A stretch of DNA of 64,000 nucleotides. Origin: Lachnospiraceae bacterium (GTDB lineage: Bacteria > Bacillota > Clostridia > Lachnospirales > Lachnospiraceae). The position numbers and the translations under genes were made by a program. The notes under the pieces were generated by a model. It made no database searches, was not told the DNA's origin, and saw nothing but the letters and a program-made list of their open reading frames with translations. Location of the stretch: the NCBI GenBank assembly GCA_017527205.1, contig JAFXQK010000008.1, positions 56,138 through 120,137 on the forward strand. The letters run 5' to 3'. Shown here piece after piece: positions 17,211 to 26,629 of the stretch (positions are counted from its first letter, which is position 1; each line of letters starts with the position of its first letter).

Positions 17211-18197
17211 TTATTCGGCAGGGAAAAAGTAGGGTCGCAGGGCTGCTTCCTGCAGGTCCTGGCCTATGACAATCAGGATTTCCTGCCCAAGGGGAACATG
17301 CTTTGTGATCATGTTTCCGGGCGTTGCGTTGATCTGGAGCCATTCGCCGTCAGGCAGCGGCAGATATCCTTTGATACGAAAGATGCTGCCGAGATCCTTT
17401 GCTTCAAATATTTTCGTTACGGCGCTTTGCAGCTCCTTCTGCGAGCATTTTACGTGCATGAAAAACAGGGAGGAGAAGGCTTTCTTTGGATCAAACCAGA
17501 GCTTTTCATGATCCGCGCGAACCCATCCGCAGGCAGAAATGGAAGAAAAATCTTCGTCCGTCAGATCATCCCAGGGCTTACAAAATACGATGGAGGCCTT
17601 TTGGGAAGAATTATCATCTTCAGTTTCGCCGCCAGGGAGGGAAAAGCGCCGCTGGCATTTGAAGGCTTCCATGATGCGATTTAGGTGTGAAACCGTGTTT
17701 TGTATGGCTTGCGGGGAGGCCTCCTGCGTTTTGCTAAGGAGGATTTTTCCAACATTGGCGGATTGCGAAACCATGAGATATTCTTCCTGCGCAGACATGC
17801 TTTCGTCCATGTTCGCGTCTAGGATGGTGATGACGTTGCCTGCCTCGTACCAGGTGTCAATGGGCTCGTCATGCAGGACATCAAAAAAGGCGTCCACGTC
17901 ATAAATTCCCGAGGGCTCCACGAGGATACGGTTGAAGCCGCGCATGGCCATGGAGATGAGCTTTGTGCGAAATCTCCGCTTCCAGTCCGTCACGACGCTG
18001 CCGCCCACGATCTGTTCCACGTCAATCTTGTCGCCAAGTAGATCCTGGAGCATGAGCATGTCAATATTGACGGCCCCGAAATCATTTTCAATGATGCCGA
18101 CGTGATAGCCTTGAGAGACGAGGTACTCGGCATATTTTTTCAGAAAGGTGGTCTTACCAGAACCTAAAAAACCCGTGACTAAGTCAATCTGGATCAT
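17211..18197 (-). CDS. CobW/P47K-like G3E GTPase lacking the CxCC metal motif
   Basis: The 328-residue protein starts with Walker A GFLGSGKTTF (residues 9-18), has a switch region IIENDFGAVNIDM (about 35-47), and continues with RILVEPSGI. The usual GCxCC metal-binding motif between these is replaced by IVGGSVVTDWKRRF near residue 65. The C-terminal CobW_C-like part follows from about residue 220. G3E GTPases deliver metals to metalloenzymes, but loss of the cysteines argues against the common zinc-chaperone mode. No metal transporter or Zur site is nearby. Confidence 0.85.
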   Translation of the reverse strand: MIQIDLVTGFLGSGKTTFLKKYAEYLVSQGYHVGIIENDFGAVNIDMLMLQDLLGDKIDVEQIVGGSVVTDWKRRFRTKLISMAMRGFNRILVEPSGIYDVDAFFDVLHDEPIDTWYEAGNVITILDANMDESMSAQEEYLMVSQSANVGKILLSKTQEASPQAIQNTVSHLNRIMEAFKCQRRFSLPGGETEDDNSSQKASIVFCKPWDDLTDEDFSSISACGWVRADHEKLWFDPKKAFSSLFFMHVKCSQKELQSAVTKIFEAKDLGSIFRIKGYLPLPDGEWLQINATPGNMITKHVPLGQEILIVIGQDLQEAALRPYFFPAE

Positions 18198-18396
18198 AGT
18201 TTTCCCCTTTTTCGAGTTTCTAACCGTTATTTCCTTGAGGTATACTAATAATTTAGTAATTTATGTGTGCATTGTCAAGAATGGAATCTAGGAAACCATC
18301 GGCATTTCGGAGTTCATAAATTCTTCCGTTTTCATTTGCCGGGCTTTTTGATATAATACATGAGGAAATCAAGAAAAGAAAGCGTGGTAATCATAG

Positions 18397-19512
18397 ATGA
18401 AAAAAGGAATTTGGAGGCTTCTCTTGCTGGGGTGTCTATGCATCGGGCTTGTTGCGTGTTCTGAGGACACAGGCGTCGAGGAGCTTTTATCGGGTGAGCC
18501 CATAGTCAGTGAGGCCGCAGGGCAGCAGGAGAGCGGTGAGGCTAGTCGTGACGTAGATGGTAGAGGCAGCGAAGGGCAAGGCAGCGAAGGACAAGGCGGC
18601 GAAGGACAAGGCAGCGAGAGTCGAGGGCTGGAAGGCCAAGAGTTGGAAGGCCAAGAGTTGGAAGGCCATGGGTCGGAAAACCAAGGATTGGAAGGCCATG
18701 AGTTCGAAGGTCAGACAGAAAAACAAGGGTCCAAGGACGACGTAACCGCGGAGAGGCAACAGGAAAGCAGCGAAGCGGAAGATCAGGCGAAGGGTGCCGA
18801 GGAGACTGGCAACAAGGCCGCGGGGCAGCAGGAAAGTAGCGAGGTAGCAGGGCGGCAGGGCGGAAACGGTGGTCAGACTGGCGGTAAGCTTGTCGTCATT
18901 GATGCAGGCCACCAGAAGAAGGGCAATTATGAGAAGGAGCCGGATGGGCCTGGTTCTTCCAACATGAAGGCGAAGGTTTCTTCGGGGACGACGGGGCGAT
19001 TTACGGGACTAACGGAATATGAACTAAATCTAATCGTTGCTAAAAAGCTCCAGACGATTCTTTTAGATCGTGGATATGACGTGATCATGGTACGTGAGAC
19101 GCATGACGTCAACATTAGCAATAGTGAGCGCGCGGCCGTGGCGAATGATGCAAAAGCTGACGCGTTTGTCAGAATTCATGCAAATGGATCGGAGGACAGC
19201 TCCGTAAACGGCGCGGAGACCATCTGCCAGACAAAGAAGAACCCTTATAATGCGGCGCTGTATCAGCAGAGTAAGGATTTGTCCGTTGCTGTTTTGGATG
19301 CCCTCTGCGCAGAATGCGGCTGTAAGAAGCGTAAGGTCTGGGAGACGGATACCATGAGCGGCATCAACTGGTGTCAGGTGCCCGTGACGATCGTGGAAAT
19401 GGGCTACATGACCAATGAGACGGAGGACAGGCTCATGGCCACGGAGGACTATCAGGACAAAATCGCAAAGGGCATTGCGGACGGCATTGACGTTTATTTT
19501 CAAGGCAGGTAA
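18397..19512 (+). CDS. N-acetylmuramoyl-L-alanine amidase lipoprotein with pentapeptide repeat linker
   Basis: A lipoprotein signal peptide ends at lipobox LVAC near residue 21. Residues 30-165 are a Glu/Gly/Gln-rich linker containing ten exact-length pentapeptide repeats (residues 57-106). The rest is an Amidase_3 domain with [28 protein letters not shown] and VEMGYMTN supplying the zinc ligands and catalytic glutamate. It would cut the peptide from muramic acid in peptidoglycan outside the membrane. A TATAAT at 18352-18357 is a likely -10 box. The gap 18198-18396 holds nothing else clear. Confidence 0.93.
   Translation: MKKGIWRLLLLGCLCIGLVACSEDTGVEELLSGEPIVSEAAGQQESGEASRDVDGRGSEGQGSEGQGGEGQGSESRGLEGQELEGQELEGHGSENQGLEGHEFEGQTEKQGSKDDVTAERQQESSEAEDQAKGAEETGNKAAGQQESSEVAGRQGGNGGQTGGKLVVIDAGHQKKGNYEKEPDGPGSSNMKAKVSSGTTGRFTGLTEYELNLIVAKKLQTILLDRGYDVIMVRETHDVNISNSERAAVANDAKADAFVRIHANGSEDSSVNGAETICQTKKNPYNAALYQQSKDLSVAVLDALCAECGCKKRKVWETDTMSGINWCQVPVTIVEMGYMTNETEDRLMATEDYQDKIAKGIADGIDVYFQGR
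18565..18714 (+). repeat. Ten-copy 15-bp tandem repeat inside the amidase gene
   Basis: Ten units of exactly 15 bp, the first ones close to GGCAGCGAAGGACAA and the later ones close to GAGTTGGAAGGCCAA, encode pentapeptides such as GSEGQ, GLEGQ and ELEGH. Units of a multiple of three can change number without breaking the frame, so linker length may vary between strains. Confidence 0.9.
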
Positions 19513-19610
19513 CGCAGATGAGGGGGCATGCACATGGGTCAATTTTGCGACAGTTTTACGACTGACATGGGTGCGCCATGGCGCATACGGGAGTCAGAAT
19601 TCCTCACAGG

Positions 19611-21200
19611 TTACCGATTCCAGACCTTGCTAGGCTGGGCCTTTGCCGTGGGCGTGCGGAGCAGAAGATTGATGAGCGCCTTTCCGTTCCAAGGGATGAG
19701 GGGCCAAAAGTAGCTGTATCCGCCAAAGGTCGGCGTGGTAACGATTGAAAGGAATACGAGTCCTAGGCCGACCCAAAAGCCGGGAACGCCGCCAAAAAAG
19801 ATGCAAAGGATCAGGAACATGCGATAAAGCCTCAGCGCATCGGACAGCTCCACGCAAGAGACGGAGATGGTTGCAAGGAGCGTGATACCGCCATAGAACA
19901 GGACCTCCGAGGTACTCCAATGCAAACTGACAGCCATGTCACCTATCAGCAATCCGCCGACGATGGAGAGGGCTCCGGAGAAGCGGTCAGAGCTTAAGGA
20001 TGCGGAGTATTGGAACATGGCGAGGAAAAATTCCACGACCAAAACATAAAAGAAAAGATGTCCTCTGGTGGGGATTTCCGTGGCGATCAGCTGAAGCCTT
20101 TGGGCCAGCTGGGGGTAATATGCCGTAATCAGCAGAAACAGCGGCAGAAACAAAAGCGCAACGGGAATGCACAGGAAGCGGATAAACCGCAGATAGGTGC
20201 CTACTAGAGGATTTTTGTAATAATCCTCCGCCGTCTGCGTGAAGTGAAAGATGGTGCAGGGAAGTACCAGCACCATGGGCGTGTTGTCCACCAGAATTAA
20301 AACATATCCCTCCGCGAGGTAGCTGGCGGCAACGTCAGGACGCTCCGTCATCTGCAGGCTAGGCAGGGGATTGAAAAAACGGCGCTTGACTAAGAGCTCT
20401 TCAAGGCTTTTGGCACCCATGGTAAGGGCAGTCACCTTCAGACTGTCTATTTTTTTGGAGATTTTTTGCACAAGCTCTGGATCGCAGCGATCCTCCAGAT
20501 AAGCGACGCACACGTCCGTTTTTCCTGCCTGTCCAACGGTATGCATCTCAAACACAAGGCGTGGGGAGCGAATCCTGCGGCGGATCAGATTGGCATTGGT
20601 CAGAAGGATTTCGATAAACCCGTCTCTCGCGCCGCGTGTCATCTTTTCCAGCGCGGGTTCCTCCACGCTGCGGGAATGATAGGCGCGGGTATCTAAAATG
20701 ACGGCCTCCGAAAAGCCGTCCACAAAAAGCACGGAATTACCGCTGGTAAGCTTATCCAGGATGGACGGGAACTCCGTGGCATAGCTGATTTGCGCAATGC
20801 CAACGCGCGCCTCTACGTAGGCATGTAGGGAGGAGGCGCAGGTATCTGGATTTGAGACATGCGGGGAAGCTGCCTTGTGAGTTGAAGGACTGGCTTCCGC
20901 GCGTTGAGAACTTGGGCTTGTCAGCTGTGGCAGGTTGTCCTGGGCACCCTCCGTCCCTTGCAGCGCGCCAAACATTTTTTCCAATAATTCAGAGACGCAG
21001 AAGCCGTTCAGCCCAATCCAATAGGCCTTCGTCTGACCAAGCAGCAGATCCCTTGTCATGAGGTCAAAGCTGCGTCCCAGGGGCAGGAGGGTATGCAGGA
21101 TGGAGATGTTTTCCGAAAGCTTCAAAGAGACGCAGATGCCTTTGGGGGATGGAAGTTCCTTGGCGGGGGAAGGGCTTGTGGTTTGCTTTTGGTTTTCCAT
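19611..21200 (-). CDS. GerA/SpoVAF family spore germination protein
   Basis: The 529-residue protein has the family start RSFDLMTRDLLLGQTKAYWIG, a cytoplasmic N-terminal domain with VEEPALEKMTRGARDGFIE and RRRIRSPRLVFEM, and NTPMVLVLPCTIFHF before the membrane part. About five membrane segments run from near residue 335 to 510, ending FGGYSYFWPLIPWNGKAL. These proteins sit in the inner spore membrane and take part in germinant sensing or dipicolinate release. No GerB/GerC genes or other spoVA genes adjoin it, and an extra Ser/Thr/Pro-rich insert lies near residues 85-115. Confidence 0.92.
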   Translation of the reverse strand: MENQKQTTSPSPAKELPSPKGICVSLKLSENISILHTLLPLGRSFDLMTRDLLLGQTKAYWIGLNGFCVSELLEKMFGALQGTEGAQDNLPQLTSPSSQRAEASPSTHKAASPHVSNPDTCASSLHAYVEARVGIAQISYATEFPSILDKLTSGNSVLFVDGFSEAVILDTRAYHSRSVEEPALEKMTRGARDGFIEILLTNANLIRRRIRSPRLVFEMHTVGQAGKTDVCVAYLEDRCDPELVQKISKKIDSLKVTALTMGAKSLEELLVKRRFFNPLPSLQMTERPDVAASYLAEGYVLILVDNTPMVLVLPCTIFHFTQTAEDYYKNPLVGTYLRFIRFLCIPVALLFLPLFLLITAYYPQLAQRLQLIATEIPTRGHLFFYVLVVEFFLAMFQYSASLSSDRFSGALSIVGGLLIGDMAVSLHWSTSEVLFYGGITLLATISVSCVELSDALRLYRMFLILCIFFGGVPGFWVGLGLVFLSIVTTPTFGGYSYFWPLIPWNGKALINLLLRTPTAKAQPSKVWNR

Positions 21201-21403
21201 GGATGACTCCTCTCATTTTGCTATGAAATAAAAAGTTCGAAAGAAAGACGATATTTCTTCTTAGGATTTCCCTTTTCACTGGATTTATGCGAGTTTTGCG
21301 TGATCGAATAAAAATCTATGCAAATAGAAAAAAGCGTGATACTATGGTAAAGAAGGGTTGGCAGGAGTCAGCCAAATTTTGGGGCATTTTGGAAGTAGTG
21401 GTC

Positions 21404-22678
21404 ATGAGAAGCTTTTTGCAGTTTTTGAAGAATGAAATGGTACTGACGCTGGCAACGATTTTAGCGATTCTGTCAGCCTTTTTGATCCCGCCGGATGCGG
21501 AGTACGTGGGCTACGTAGATTTTCGGACGCTTGGCCTGCTCTTTTGCCTGATGGCTGTCATGGGAGGCTTTCAGCGGCTCGGTTTTTTTCGAAAAATTGC
21601 GCAGGGGATGCTTAGAAAGGTGGGAACGGAAAGCACGCGTGTCATTCTGGTATTGGTGTTTCTGGCATTTTTCTTTAGCATGCTGATTACAAATGACGTG
21701 GGACTGATCACCTTTGTTCCCTTTACCTTTACCGTTTTGGAGCTTTTGGGCGAGGACGTAAGGGATCGGCTCGTGATTCCCGTGGTGGCTTTAGAGACGC
21801 TTGGCGCGAATCTTGGAAGCATGATGACGCCGATTGGAAATCCGCAGAACCTATATTTATATGGCAAGGCAGGGCTCAGCCTGGGAGGTTTTCTATTGTT
21901 AATGCTTCCGCTGACGGCGCTTTCGGGTATCATGCTCATGATCTGGGCCGTCATGGTTGGCAAACGCCGCGGCGCAAAGGGAAAGCTGGCAGACAAGTCG
22001 GATGAAGGGAAACCTCAAAAGCAATCAATAACTGAGGAAGGCATGCTTCGTCAGAATACGGTTGTTGGTGAAAACGTGAAGGAAAATCTGGACAGCGCAT
22101 TTGCCCAAAAGGAGGCAGAGAACTCCGGCGTGACAGGCAAAAAAAAGACCTTTTTGCTGTCCCTTTATGGTGCTCTGTTTTTGTTGAGTTTACTTACGGT
22201 TGCTAAGGTGTTGCCGTTTGAGGTGACGCTTGGGATCACGCTGGCGTGCGTGGGCATCTTTGATAGGAAAACGCTGAAAAAGGTCGATTATTTCCTGCTT
22301 CTTACCTTCATTGCGTTCTTTGTCTTTATTGGAAACATGGGCAGGGTTCCGATCTTTGCGAATTTCCTTGCAGGCATTGTGGACGGACGGGAGGTTCCCG
22401 TTGCCATTCTTTCGAGTCAGGTCATCAGTAACGTCCCTGCGGCCCTATTGCTGTCAGGCTTTTCGCAAAATGATAAGGCGCTGATTGTTGGAGTGAATCT
22501 TGGGGGGATGGGAACCTTGATCGCATCCATGGCAAGCCTGATTTCCTATAAGTACGTGGCCAGGCTTGTGCCGGATCAAAAGGGAAAATATTTAGGGTAC
22601 TTTACGGTGACGGGGCTTTGCTTTTTGGCGGTTCTTCTGATGGGATATTATGGGATGAAACTACTGGGTGTCTATTGA
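21404..22678 (+). CDS. SLC13/ArsB-like anion permease
   Basis: About eleven membrane segments. TNDVGLITFVPF (about residues 85-96) and LETLGANLGSMMTPIGNPQNLYLY (about 128-151) match the hairpin signatures of the ion-transporter superfamily that includes ArsB, NhaD and DASS carriers. SSQVISNVPAALLLSGF near the end is the matching second hairpin. A hydrophilic loop separates the halves near residues 195-250. The substrate (citrate, dicarboxylate, sulfate or similar) cannot be read. I chose ATG 21404 (GGAAG upstream); in-frame starts at 21287 and 21344 lack ribosome sites. Confidence 0.85.
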   Translation: MRSFLQFLKNEMVLTLATILAILSAFLIPPDAEYVGYVDFRTLGLLFCLMAVMGGFQRLGFFRKIAQGMLRKVGTESTRVILVLVFLAFFFSMLITNDVGLITFVPFTFTVLELLGEDVRDRLVIPVVALETLGANLGSMMTPIGNPQNLYLYGKAGLSLGGFLLLMLPLTALSGIMLMIWAVMVGKRRGAKGKLADKSDEGKPQKQSITEEGMLRQNTVVGENVKENLDSAFAQKEAENSGVTGKKKTFLLSLYGALFLLSLLTVAKVLPFEVTLGITLACVGIFDRKTLKKVDYFLLLTFIAFFVFIGNMGRVPIFANFLAGIVDGREVPVAILSSQVISNVPAALLLSGFSQNDKALIVGVNLGGMGTLIASMASLISYKYVARLVPDQKGKYLGYFTVTGLCFLAVLLMGYYGMKLLGVY

Positions 22679-22772
22679 TGCAAGGAGTAGCAGCTGCCTG
22701 ATGAAGTGGCTGGTATGGAAGTAGATGGGGGAAGAGTCTGACGCTCGCTTGATAAAAAAGGAGGAACAAAGG

Positions 22773-23579
22773 ATGCAGTATACTTATCCGCAGGGAAAAC
22801 ACATGGCGCTGACCTTTAGCTATGATGACGGGCAGTGCTTTGACAGACAATTGGTGGAGATTTTTAACAGGTACGGCATGAAGGGCACGTTTCACTTAAA
22901 TTCAGGACGGCTTGGAAGCGCGGGACATCACGGTGCGTTCGTAAATCGTGAGGAGCTTCGGGAGCTCTATGCGGGGCATGAGGTAGCCTGCCATGGCGTG
23001 GAGCATGAGGATCCCTTGCTTTTGACGGAGCAGGAGCTTTTGGCGGAGTATTATGAGGATCGAAAGACTCTGGAGGAGCTGACGGGCGGCTTGGTACAGG
23101 GGCTTTCGTATGCCTATGGCCGATATAACGAGATGACAAAGCGCGTTGCGAGGACGGTGGGCCTTAAGTATTCCCGCACGGTCAGCAGCACGCATAATTT
23201 CCCGGTTCCAGGGGACTTTATGGAGTGGCATCCCACCTGTCATCACGGCGATCCGAGGCTCATGCAATTGGGGCAGGATCTTTTGAATTCGCCGCCGCAT
23301 CGCACGATGCCCTTAATGTACGTCTGGGGACATAGCTATGAGTTTGATCGGGATGGCACGTGGGGAGTGATCGAGGAATTCTGTAAATTGATGGCTGGAT
23401 GCGAGGACGTTTGGTACGCGACCAATCTGGAGATCTGCAATTACGTCAATGCGCTGCGGAGCCTGGAATATTCGGCAGACGGGAAGAAGGTCTACAATCC
23501 TTCAGCGCTCACGGTCTGGATGAAGGACGGGGAGAGGCTGATCGAGGCGGCACCAGGGGAAATCACCATACTTAAGTGA
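22773..23579 (+). CDS. Polysaccharide deacetylase family protein
   Basis: The 268-residue protein has the NodB fold motifs: LTFSYDDGQ (motif 1 with the Asp pair), HGVEHEDP (the metal-binding HxxxH motif), SYAYGRYN (motif 3) and YVWGHSYEFD near the end. There is no signal peptide, so it is probably cytoplasmic and may act on small sugars rather than cell wall. ATG 22773 follows AAAAAAGGAGGAACAAAGG; an earlier in-frame ATG at 22725 has no ribosome site. Confidence 0.9.
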   Translation: MQYTYPQGKHMALTFSYDDGQCFDRQLVEIFNRYGMKGTFHLNSGRLGSAGHHGAFVNREELRELYAGHEVACHGVEHEDPLLLTEQELLAEYYEDRKTLEELTGGLVQGLSYAYGRYNEMTKRVARTVGLKYSRTVSSTHNFPVPGDFMEWHPTCHHGDPRLMQLGQDLLNSPPHRTMPLMYVWGHSYEFDRDGTWGVIEEFCKLMAGCEDVWYATNLEICNYVNALRSLEYSADGKKVYNPSALTVWMKDGERLIEAAPGEITILK

Positions 23580-23600
23580 TATGAGAAGTAAAAAAGTCGT

Positions 23601-23705
23601 GCTGTCACTTGGAATATAAGAGACGAAATAGCTAGGCTGTCACCTGGAATACAGGAAATGAAAAAGCCATGCTGTCAATGTCTGAATAAGAAACGTGAGA
23701 GGAAG
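23601..23705 (+). repeat. Three-copy degenerate 35-bp tandem repeat
   Basis: GCTGTCACTTGGAATA, GCTGTCACCTGGAATA and GCTGTCAATGTCTGAATA start at 23601, 23636 and 23671, exactly 35 bp apart, in the gap between the deacetylase and the TIGR01440 gene. Confidence 0.7.
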
Positions 23706-23740
23706 CAACTTGGTGAAAAAAGACGGGGGAGGAAGGAAGT

Positions 23741-24301
23741 ATGGTCATGAATGACATGATGGCAATGGGAGATGAGGCTTACAAGGCGGCAAAGGAGCTC
23801 CTCGAGGAAGCGAAGCTGAAGAAGGGCGATCTTTTGGTGGTGGGATGCTCTACCAGTGAGGTGGGCGGCGCGACCATCGGGACGTTTTCCAGTCCGGAGC
23901 TTGCGGAAATGGTATTTGGCGGCATCTATCAGGCAACGGAAGAGGCCGAGGTCTTTCTTGTGGCGCAGTGCTGTGAGCATCTGAATCGTGCGCTGATTCT
24001 GGAACGTGAGGCGGCGGAAAAATATGGCTATGAGATCGTGAACGTGGTTCCTCAGCCCAAGGCGGGCGGCTCCTTCGCAACGGCTGCCTATAATTCCTTC
24101 GAGGATCCCGTGGCCGTCGAGCATGTCAAGGCGCATGCAGGCATGGACATCGGGGATACCTTGATCGGCATGCATCTGCGCGATGTTGCAGTTCCCGTGC
24201 GCATTCGTACCACGGAGATTGGAGACGCACACGTCGTCTGCGCCAGAACCAGGGCAAAATATATTGGAGGTTCCCGCGCAATTTACGCTGAGGAAGCTTA
24301 G
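23741..24301 (+). CDS. TIGR01440/UPF0340 family protein (YwlG-like)
   Basis: The 186-residue protein has the full family pattern: DLLVVGCSTSEVGG (about residues 31-44), VAQCCEHLNRALILER, VNVVPQPKAGGSFATAAY and a C-terminal GMHLRDVAVPVR with IGDAHVVCARTRAKYIGGSR. The family is conserved in Firmicutes without a known activity. The ATG is at 23741 after GGAGGAAGGAAGT. A bidirectional terminator separates it from the convergent methyltransferase gene. Confidence 0.92.
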   Translation: MVMNDMMAMGDEAYKAAKELLEEAKLKKGDLLVVGCSTSEVGGATIGTFSSPELAEMVFGGIYQATEEAEVFLVAQCCEHLNRALILEREAAEKYGYEIVNVVPQPKAGGSFATAAYNSFEDPVAVEHVKAHAGMDIGDTLIGMHLRDVAVPVRIRTTEIGDAHVVCARTRAKYIGGSRAIYAEEA

Positions 24302-24310
24302 AAGAAAATG

Positions 24311-24348
24311 AAATCCCGCCTGGCACGTCAGATGCCTGGCGGGATTTT
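24311..24348. terminator. Bidirectional terminator
   Basis: AATCCCGCCTGGCA and TGCCTGGCGGGATT form a 14-bp perfect stem with a T tail. It serves the convergent TIGR01440 and methyltransferase genes; the stop codon of the latter lies next to it. Confidence 0.93.
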
Positions 24349-25422
24349 TTATTTCAGTGCTTTTTCTACTTGCTTTGCGAGTGCGATGGAAAGGAGCGGC
24401 GGTACGGCGTTGCCGATCTCTAGGTTCTTGCGGGAACGGCTCCCATAGAATTTATAATCATCCGGAAAGCTCTGAAGTCTTGCGCCCTCACGGGTTGTCA
24501 GGGAACGAGAGTCCCTTGGATGAATGCAGCGAGACGAGGAGGGGGTTGCAAAGTTCCGCGTCATGGTCGGCGCGGGCTTTTTCCACCACATCTTGGCATA
24601 GGTGTTGCCGTAGCCGCTGGTGGGACGCAGCTCTTTTGGAAGATCCTCCTTGGAGCCCCCGTCAGGCAGGGCCTCCATGATGGCGCGCAATCGAGCGCCA
24701 TTTTTTGGCGATACAAATTCCTCTAAGGCAGTACTGTTTTCCCGCATAAATTTCTGATAATCATTCTTAGGCTTTCGCGTATACTTTGACGCGCTGCCGC
24801 CGCTGGGAATCTTTGGAAGGTCCGACAGGGCATCCTCTAACGTGACATAGGGGAGAAGTCCTTTCTCCTCGCCGTGCGTCTGTGCCGGATATTCAAAAAT
24901 GTTTTTTCCGCGCATGCCGACCAGAATGACGCGCTCCCGATATTGGGGAACGCCATAATCCACGGCATTGAGCAGCTGACTTTTTACCTCATAGCCGAGC
25001 TCTCGAAACCGTTCCTTGATCACCTCGATCAGCCTTCCGCCCTGCATGCTAAGAAGCCCGGAAACATTCTCGAACAAGAAGATTTTGGGCTTTACGATGG
25101 ATAGAATCCTGCAATATTCCTCGAAGAGCCATGCCCTGTCATCCATCTGGCGTTTGCCGAGCGTGGAATAGGACTGACAGGGGGGGCCGCCGACAAGGAC
25201 GTCGACGGTTTTTCCGCCGATGGCCTTCTGAATTCGTTCCTTTGTCAAATTTCGGATATCGTCATTGATCATGTTGACGCCGGGATGGTTTAAGGTATAG
25301 GCCGTAGCGATGTCCTTTTCATATTCATTTGCAAAAAGAATCCGAAAGTGATCGTTATGCGCAAAGCCGTAGCTCAACCCGCCTACACCGGCGAAGAGGT
25401 CAATTACGTTATATTTCGTCAT
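24349..25422 (-). CDS. DNA (cytosine-5-)-methyltransferase, orphan
   Basis: The 357-residue protein shows the C5-methylase motifs in order: I DLFAGVGGLSYGF (residues 8-20), IV GGPPCQSYS with the catalytic Cys (about 78-86), VI ENVSG, VIII QYRERVILVG, a target-recognition stretch about 215-310, and X GNAVPPL (about 337-343). No restriction endonuclease or Vsr gene is adjacent, so it may serve epigenetic control or shield against restriction. It precedes no defence genes here; murG lies upstream on the same strand. Confidence 0.95.
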   Translation of the reverse strand: MTKYNVIDLFAGVGGLSYGFAHNDHFRILFANEYEKDIATAYTLNHPGVNMINDDIRNLTKERIQKAIGGKTVDVLVGGPPCQSYSTLGKRQMDDRAWLFEEYCRILSIVKPKIFLFENVSGLLSMQGGRLIEVIKERFRELGYEVKSQLLNAVDYGVPQYRERVILVGMRGKNIFEYPAQTHGEEKGLLPYVTLEDALSDLPKIPSGGSASKYTRKPKNDYQKFMRENSTALEEFVSPKNGARLRAIMEALPDGGSKEDLPKELRPTSGYGNTYAKMWWKKPAPTMTRNFATPSSSRCIHPRDSRSLTTREGARLQSFPDDYKFYGSRSRKNLEIGNAVPPLLSIALAKQVEKALK

Positions 25423-25508
25423 GGAAGGATGTTCTCCGATCTTGTCGCCGCCAATTCGCTGCGGTAGATTTTCAAATCATAGGTACGTGTGCTTACGTAA
25501 GAGAGCGA

Positions 25509-26579
25509 TCATGCCATGCCTGCGGCTTCCTTGATGAGCCCCATGATCGATGCAATGGAGTCCATTTGGTTGCTGGAAGACATGGTCTGTACGTAGGTCT
25601 GACGATTCTGATACAGATCCTGAACCGCAGCCGTGAGGGCCTTAGTCGTCAGGTCATCCTCCTCAATGACAACGGAGAAGCCCTGCTCCTTAAAGGAGGC
25701 GGCGTTTAAGAGCTGATCTCCGCGGCTTACCTCAGCGGGAAGGGGAATCAGAATGTTGGGCTTTTTCAGTGCCAAAATCTCGCAGATGGCGTTTGCGCCA
25801 GCCCTGGAAATCACAAGATCAGCGGCGGCAAACAGATCCTTGAGCTCTGCCTTGACATATTCAAATTGCTTGTAACCGACCTGATCCAGCAGGAGGTTAT
25901 CCACCTTGTCCTTGCCACAGAGGTGTACGATCTGGAAGTCCTTTAACAACTCGGGAAGCGCCGAGCGCACTGCCTGATTGACGTTGGCAGAACCGAGGCT
26001 TCCACCCATGACAAGGATCACGGGCTTATTTGCCGTAAAGCCGCAGAGGTTCAGGCCGGCGATGGCATTACCCTCGGCCAGCTCCTTTCGGATGGGCGAG
26101 CCCGTGAGGACGGCCTTTCCTTCTGGCAGAGTCTTTAGGGTCTCAGGGAAGTTACAGCATACCTTTTTTGCCACGGGAATGCAGAGCTTATTTGCAAGTC
26201 CCGGCGTTACGTCGCTCTCGTGGATGATGCAGGGGATTTTTAAGGAGGCAGCGGCCCTGACGACGGGAACGCTGACAAATCCGCCTTTGGAGAAAATTAC
26301 GTCGGGATGGAATTCCTTGAGAATTTTTTTGGCCTCGAAAAAACCCTTCATGACCCGAAAGGGGTCAGAAAAGTTTTTGGGGTCAAGGTATCTGCGGAAT
26401 TTCCCCGTGGCAATGCCCTGATAGGGAATGTCAAAATCCGCAATCAGTTTTTTCTCGATGCCTTCGTAGGAACCGATATACATAATTTCAAAGCCTGCCT
26501 CCTTCAAGGAAGGGAGCAGGGCAAGGTTGGGCGTTACGTGACCTGCCGTACCGCCGCCCGTCAGAACAATTCGTTTCAT
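25509..26579 (-). CDS. murG: UDP-GlcNAc:undecaprenyl-PP-MurNAc-pentapeptide GlcNAc transferase
   Basis: This is MurG, which makes lipid II on the inner membrane face. The glycine-rich GGGTAGHVTPNLAL lies near residues 7-20, and the second nucleotide-binding G loop is VMGGSLGSANVNQ near 186. ISRAGANAICEILALKKPNILIPLP (about 255-279) is the UDP-sugar site, read here in two overlapping motifs, RAGANAICE and PNILIPLP. Length is normal. The start MKRIVLTGG at 26579 follows GAGGGTCACTTTC. It lies outside the usual mur/division cluster. Confidence 0.95.
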   Translation of the reverse strand: MKRIVLTGGGTAGHVTPNLALLPSLKEAGFEIMYIGSYEGIEKKLIADFDIPYQGIATGKFRRYLDPKNFSDPFRVMKGFFEAKKILKEFHPDVIFSKGGFVSVPVVRAAASLKIPCIIHESDVTPGLANKLCIPVAKKVCCNFPETLKTLPEGKAVLTGSPIRKELAEGNAIAGLNLCGFTANKPVILVMGGSLGSANVNQAVRSALPELLKDFQIVHLCGKDKVDNLLLDQVGYKQFEYVKAELKDLFAAADLVISRAGANAICEILALKKPNILIPLPAEVSRGDQLLNAASFKEQGFSVVIEEDDLTTKALTAAVQDLYQNRQTYVQTMSSSNQMDSIASIMGLIKEAAGMA

Positions 26580-26629
26580 GAAAGTGACCCTCAAATTTCC
26601 TCAAATTCCAAAATAGACGCCAACGGTGA

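Noticed and set aside
23601..23705. CRISPR array
   Set aside because: Only three diverged units without separate spacers and no cas genes in the window.
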